Position numbers and translations under genes: made by a program. A stretch of 64,000 nucleotides of DNA from Flavobacteriales bacterium. Lineage in GTDB: Bacteria > Bacteroidota > Bacteroidia > Flavobacteriales_F > PHOS-HE28. The stretch is from positions 868,001-932,000 of the forward strand of contig JADJAA010000002.1 of assembly GCA_016704485.1 (NCBI GenBank), written 5' to 3'. The notes beneath the pieces were generated by a model. It was given only the letters and a program-made list of their open reading frames with translations, did no database searches and was not told where the DNA came from. Numbering within the stretch: position 1 is the first letter of the stretch; each line of letters starts with the position of its first letter. Shown piece by piece: positions 63,020-64,000 of this stretch.

Positions 63020-63412
63020 ATGGAACGAGTCTTCTTCATTGTTACAAATTCAAATCAAATTTACAAGACTTGCTTAGGTCTTCTTTTAACCTTGAGTTTG
63101 AATATAGTTGTAGCTCAGAATGAACAGATCAATCCGGCAGATCCGATCGTTCTTAACAACCTGAACATTCGGATCTCCGGATATCCTAAAGAAGCGTTGG
63201 AAAACAAGGTTGAAGGAACAGTTCTACTTGCTTTCGATCTAGACTCAACATGTAAGATCGTGAACCCGCGTGTACTAAGAGGGATCGGATACGGTTGCGA
63301 TGAAATGGCACTTCAAGAATTGATCAGACTCAGCTATAATGAGACGGTATTTGATCTTAAGAATTGTCCGCATTCGAGCCTAGAAATACCAATTCAATTC
63401 AGGCTACAATAA
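63020..63412 (+). CDS. Small exported protein with TonB C-terminal domain
   Basis: The 130-residue product has a hydrophobic N-terminal segment (TCLGLLLTLSLNIVVAQ) that may be cleaved. It then has a TonB-C domain with 'YPKEALENKVEGTVLLAFDL' and 'RVLRGIGYGCDEMALQELIR'. TonB-C domains usually contact TonB-dependent transporters. This protein lacks the Pro-rich linker of a classic TonB, so it may be a soluble regulator or modifier rather than an energy transducer. Confidence 0.8.
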   Translation: MERVFFIVTNSNQIYKTCLGLLLTLSLNIVVAQNEQINPADPIVLNNLNIRISGYPKEALENKVEGTVLLAFDLDSTCKIVNPRVLRGIGYGCDEMALQELIRLSYNETVFDLKNCPHSSLEIPIQFRLQ

Positions 63413-63533
63413 TTGCATCTGATGCTTGTTGCAAAGAGCAGTTTCGGATATGATCAGCGCGCAGAATATTAAACCTTCTGAACTGATAAAATCAACGGAG
63501 GCTAACATTTAGATATCGAACTATTTTCCACCA

Positions 63534-63860
63534 ATGAATTGGATCCTACTGGTAATCGCCGGCTTATTTGAAGTCGGTTTTGCGACATGCTTAGGAAAAG
63601 CGAAAGAAACCGATGGGGTTAGTTCATTGTGGTGGCTCGCTGGATTCATGTTCTGTCTCACGGTCAGCATGATCCTGTTGTACAAGGCCACTCTAACCTT
63701 ACCGATCGGTACGGCCTACGCGGTATGGACCGGCATTGGAGCAGTCGGCACGGTGATCGTGGGCATATGGCTATTTAAGGAACCCATGGACTTTTGGCGT
63801 GTATTCTTCTTATTCACGTTGATAGCTTCCATCGTTGGGTTAAAATTCGTGACACAATGA
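63534..63860 (+). CDS. sugE: SMR family guanidinium exporter (SugE/Gdx-like)
   Basis: The 108-residue product has four helices. 'MNWILLVIAGLFEVGFATCL' contains the essential Glu13. 'LPIGTAYAVWTGIGAVGTVI' is the signature of the SMR family, and the GTAYAVWTGIGAVG core is close to SugE/Gdx rather than EmrE. The family exports guanidinium or small quaternary ammonium compounds by proton exchange as a dual-topology dimer. I saw no guanidine riboswitch in the 121 bp upstream. Confidence 0.9.
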   Translation: MNWILLVIAGLFEVGFATCLGKAKETDGVSSLWWLAGFMFCLTVSMILLYKATLTLPIGTAYAVWTGIGAVGTVIVGIWLFKEPMDFWRVFFLFTLIASIVGLKFVTQ

Positions 63861-63903
63861 ACGTGGAAACATTCCCGTCCCCTAGTACCTCTTTGTTCAC
63901 CCC

Positions 63904-64000
63904 ATGAAGATCTCCATTATCGGCTGCGGCAATATGGGCTACGCCTATGCACGGAGCTTCCGCAAATACGGATTGGTAAAAGTCGAGGACCTGGTGTTGG
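63904..64000 (+). CDS. proC: Pyrroline-5-carboxylate reductase, N-terminal fragment at window edge
   Basis: The first 32 residues are visible (MKISIIGCGNMGYAYARSFR and on). GCGNMG is the Rossmann NAD(P) motif of ProC, the last enzyme of proline biosynthesis. The gene continues beyond the window. Confidence 0.75.
   Translation, partial: MKISIIGCGNMGYAYARSFRKYGLVKVEDLVL

Noticed and set aside
63413..63533. Possible guanidine riboswitch before sugE
   Set aside because: No ACGR-type conserved loops or supporting stems could be found in the 121 bp gap.
1..64000. tRNA, rRNA, prophage, integrase or toxin genes
   Set aside because: None was found on reading the sequence; the only mobile items are the IS110 and IS1182-like elements and the ORF6N remnant.

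Overview
The window looks like chromosomal DNA of a member of the Bacteroidota, probably the Flavobacteriia/Flavobacteriales side. Six or seven secreted proteins end in the beta-rich C-terminal sorting domain of the type IX secretion system (T9SS). A giant adhesin carries SprB-like repeats, start sites lack strong Shine-Dalgarno sequences, and a few promoters match the Bacteroidota -7 element TAnnTTTG. The species cannot be named from the sequence alone. No rRNA, tRNA or CRISPR array was seen.

Layout. (1) 1-13839, minus strand: a surface-glycan locus. It encodes a DegT-type sugar aminotransferase (cut by the window edge), an O-antigen ligase-like membrane protein, several GT2 and GT4 glycosyltransferases, a polysaccharide deacetylase, an FkbM methyltransferase, a glycosyltransferase-methyltransferase fusion and a Wzm/Wzt-type ABC exporter with a glycan-binding C-terminal domain. 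Many neighbours overlap by ATGA, so the set is probably co-translated. Together they would build a glycan, export it by the ABC route and ligate it to a lipid carrier. (2) 14055-16344: an NfeD/stomatin-like pair, then two small unknown genes. (3) 16345-20347: a mobile island. An intact IS110-family element carries a strikingly structured leader that fits a bridge RNA. An IS1182-like element with a broken transposase sits inside an ORF6N-domain gene. (4) 20366-28790: an Omp28-like T9SS protein, a RimK-associated type M14 deacylase, a nuclease-like lipoprotein, a HerA-like ATPase, DoxX, a TPR protein and a frameshifted methyltransferase-like gene. (5) 29116-32355: the housekeeping block thrS-infC-rpmI-rplT. 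(6) 32457-45627: mostly secreted proteins (endonuclease I, esterase, CUB/P-domain protein, VCBS-repeat protein, OMP barrel, rhodanese, TPR lipoprotein), with a decayed higA. (7) 45696-47314: recA and a Bcp-type peroxiredoxin that has lost its peroxidatic cysteine. (8) 47840-58196: one giant T9SS adhesin gene with 24 near-identical 222-bp repeats, split by a single extra G. (9) 58303-64000: rarA, an unknown lipoprotein/outer-membrane pair, a TonB-C protein, sugE and the start of proC.

The most interesting items are the candidate IS110 bridge RNA, with loop sequences that appear to match the element's own ends; the homogenised adhesin array with a higher-order repeat pattern; and the peroxiredoxin lacking its catalytic Cys. 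Three of the single-base frameshifts fall in homopolymers, so assembly or base-calling error must be considered for each.
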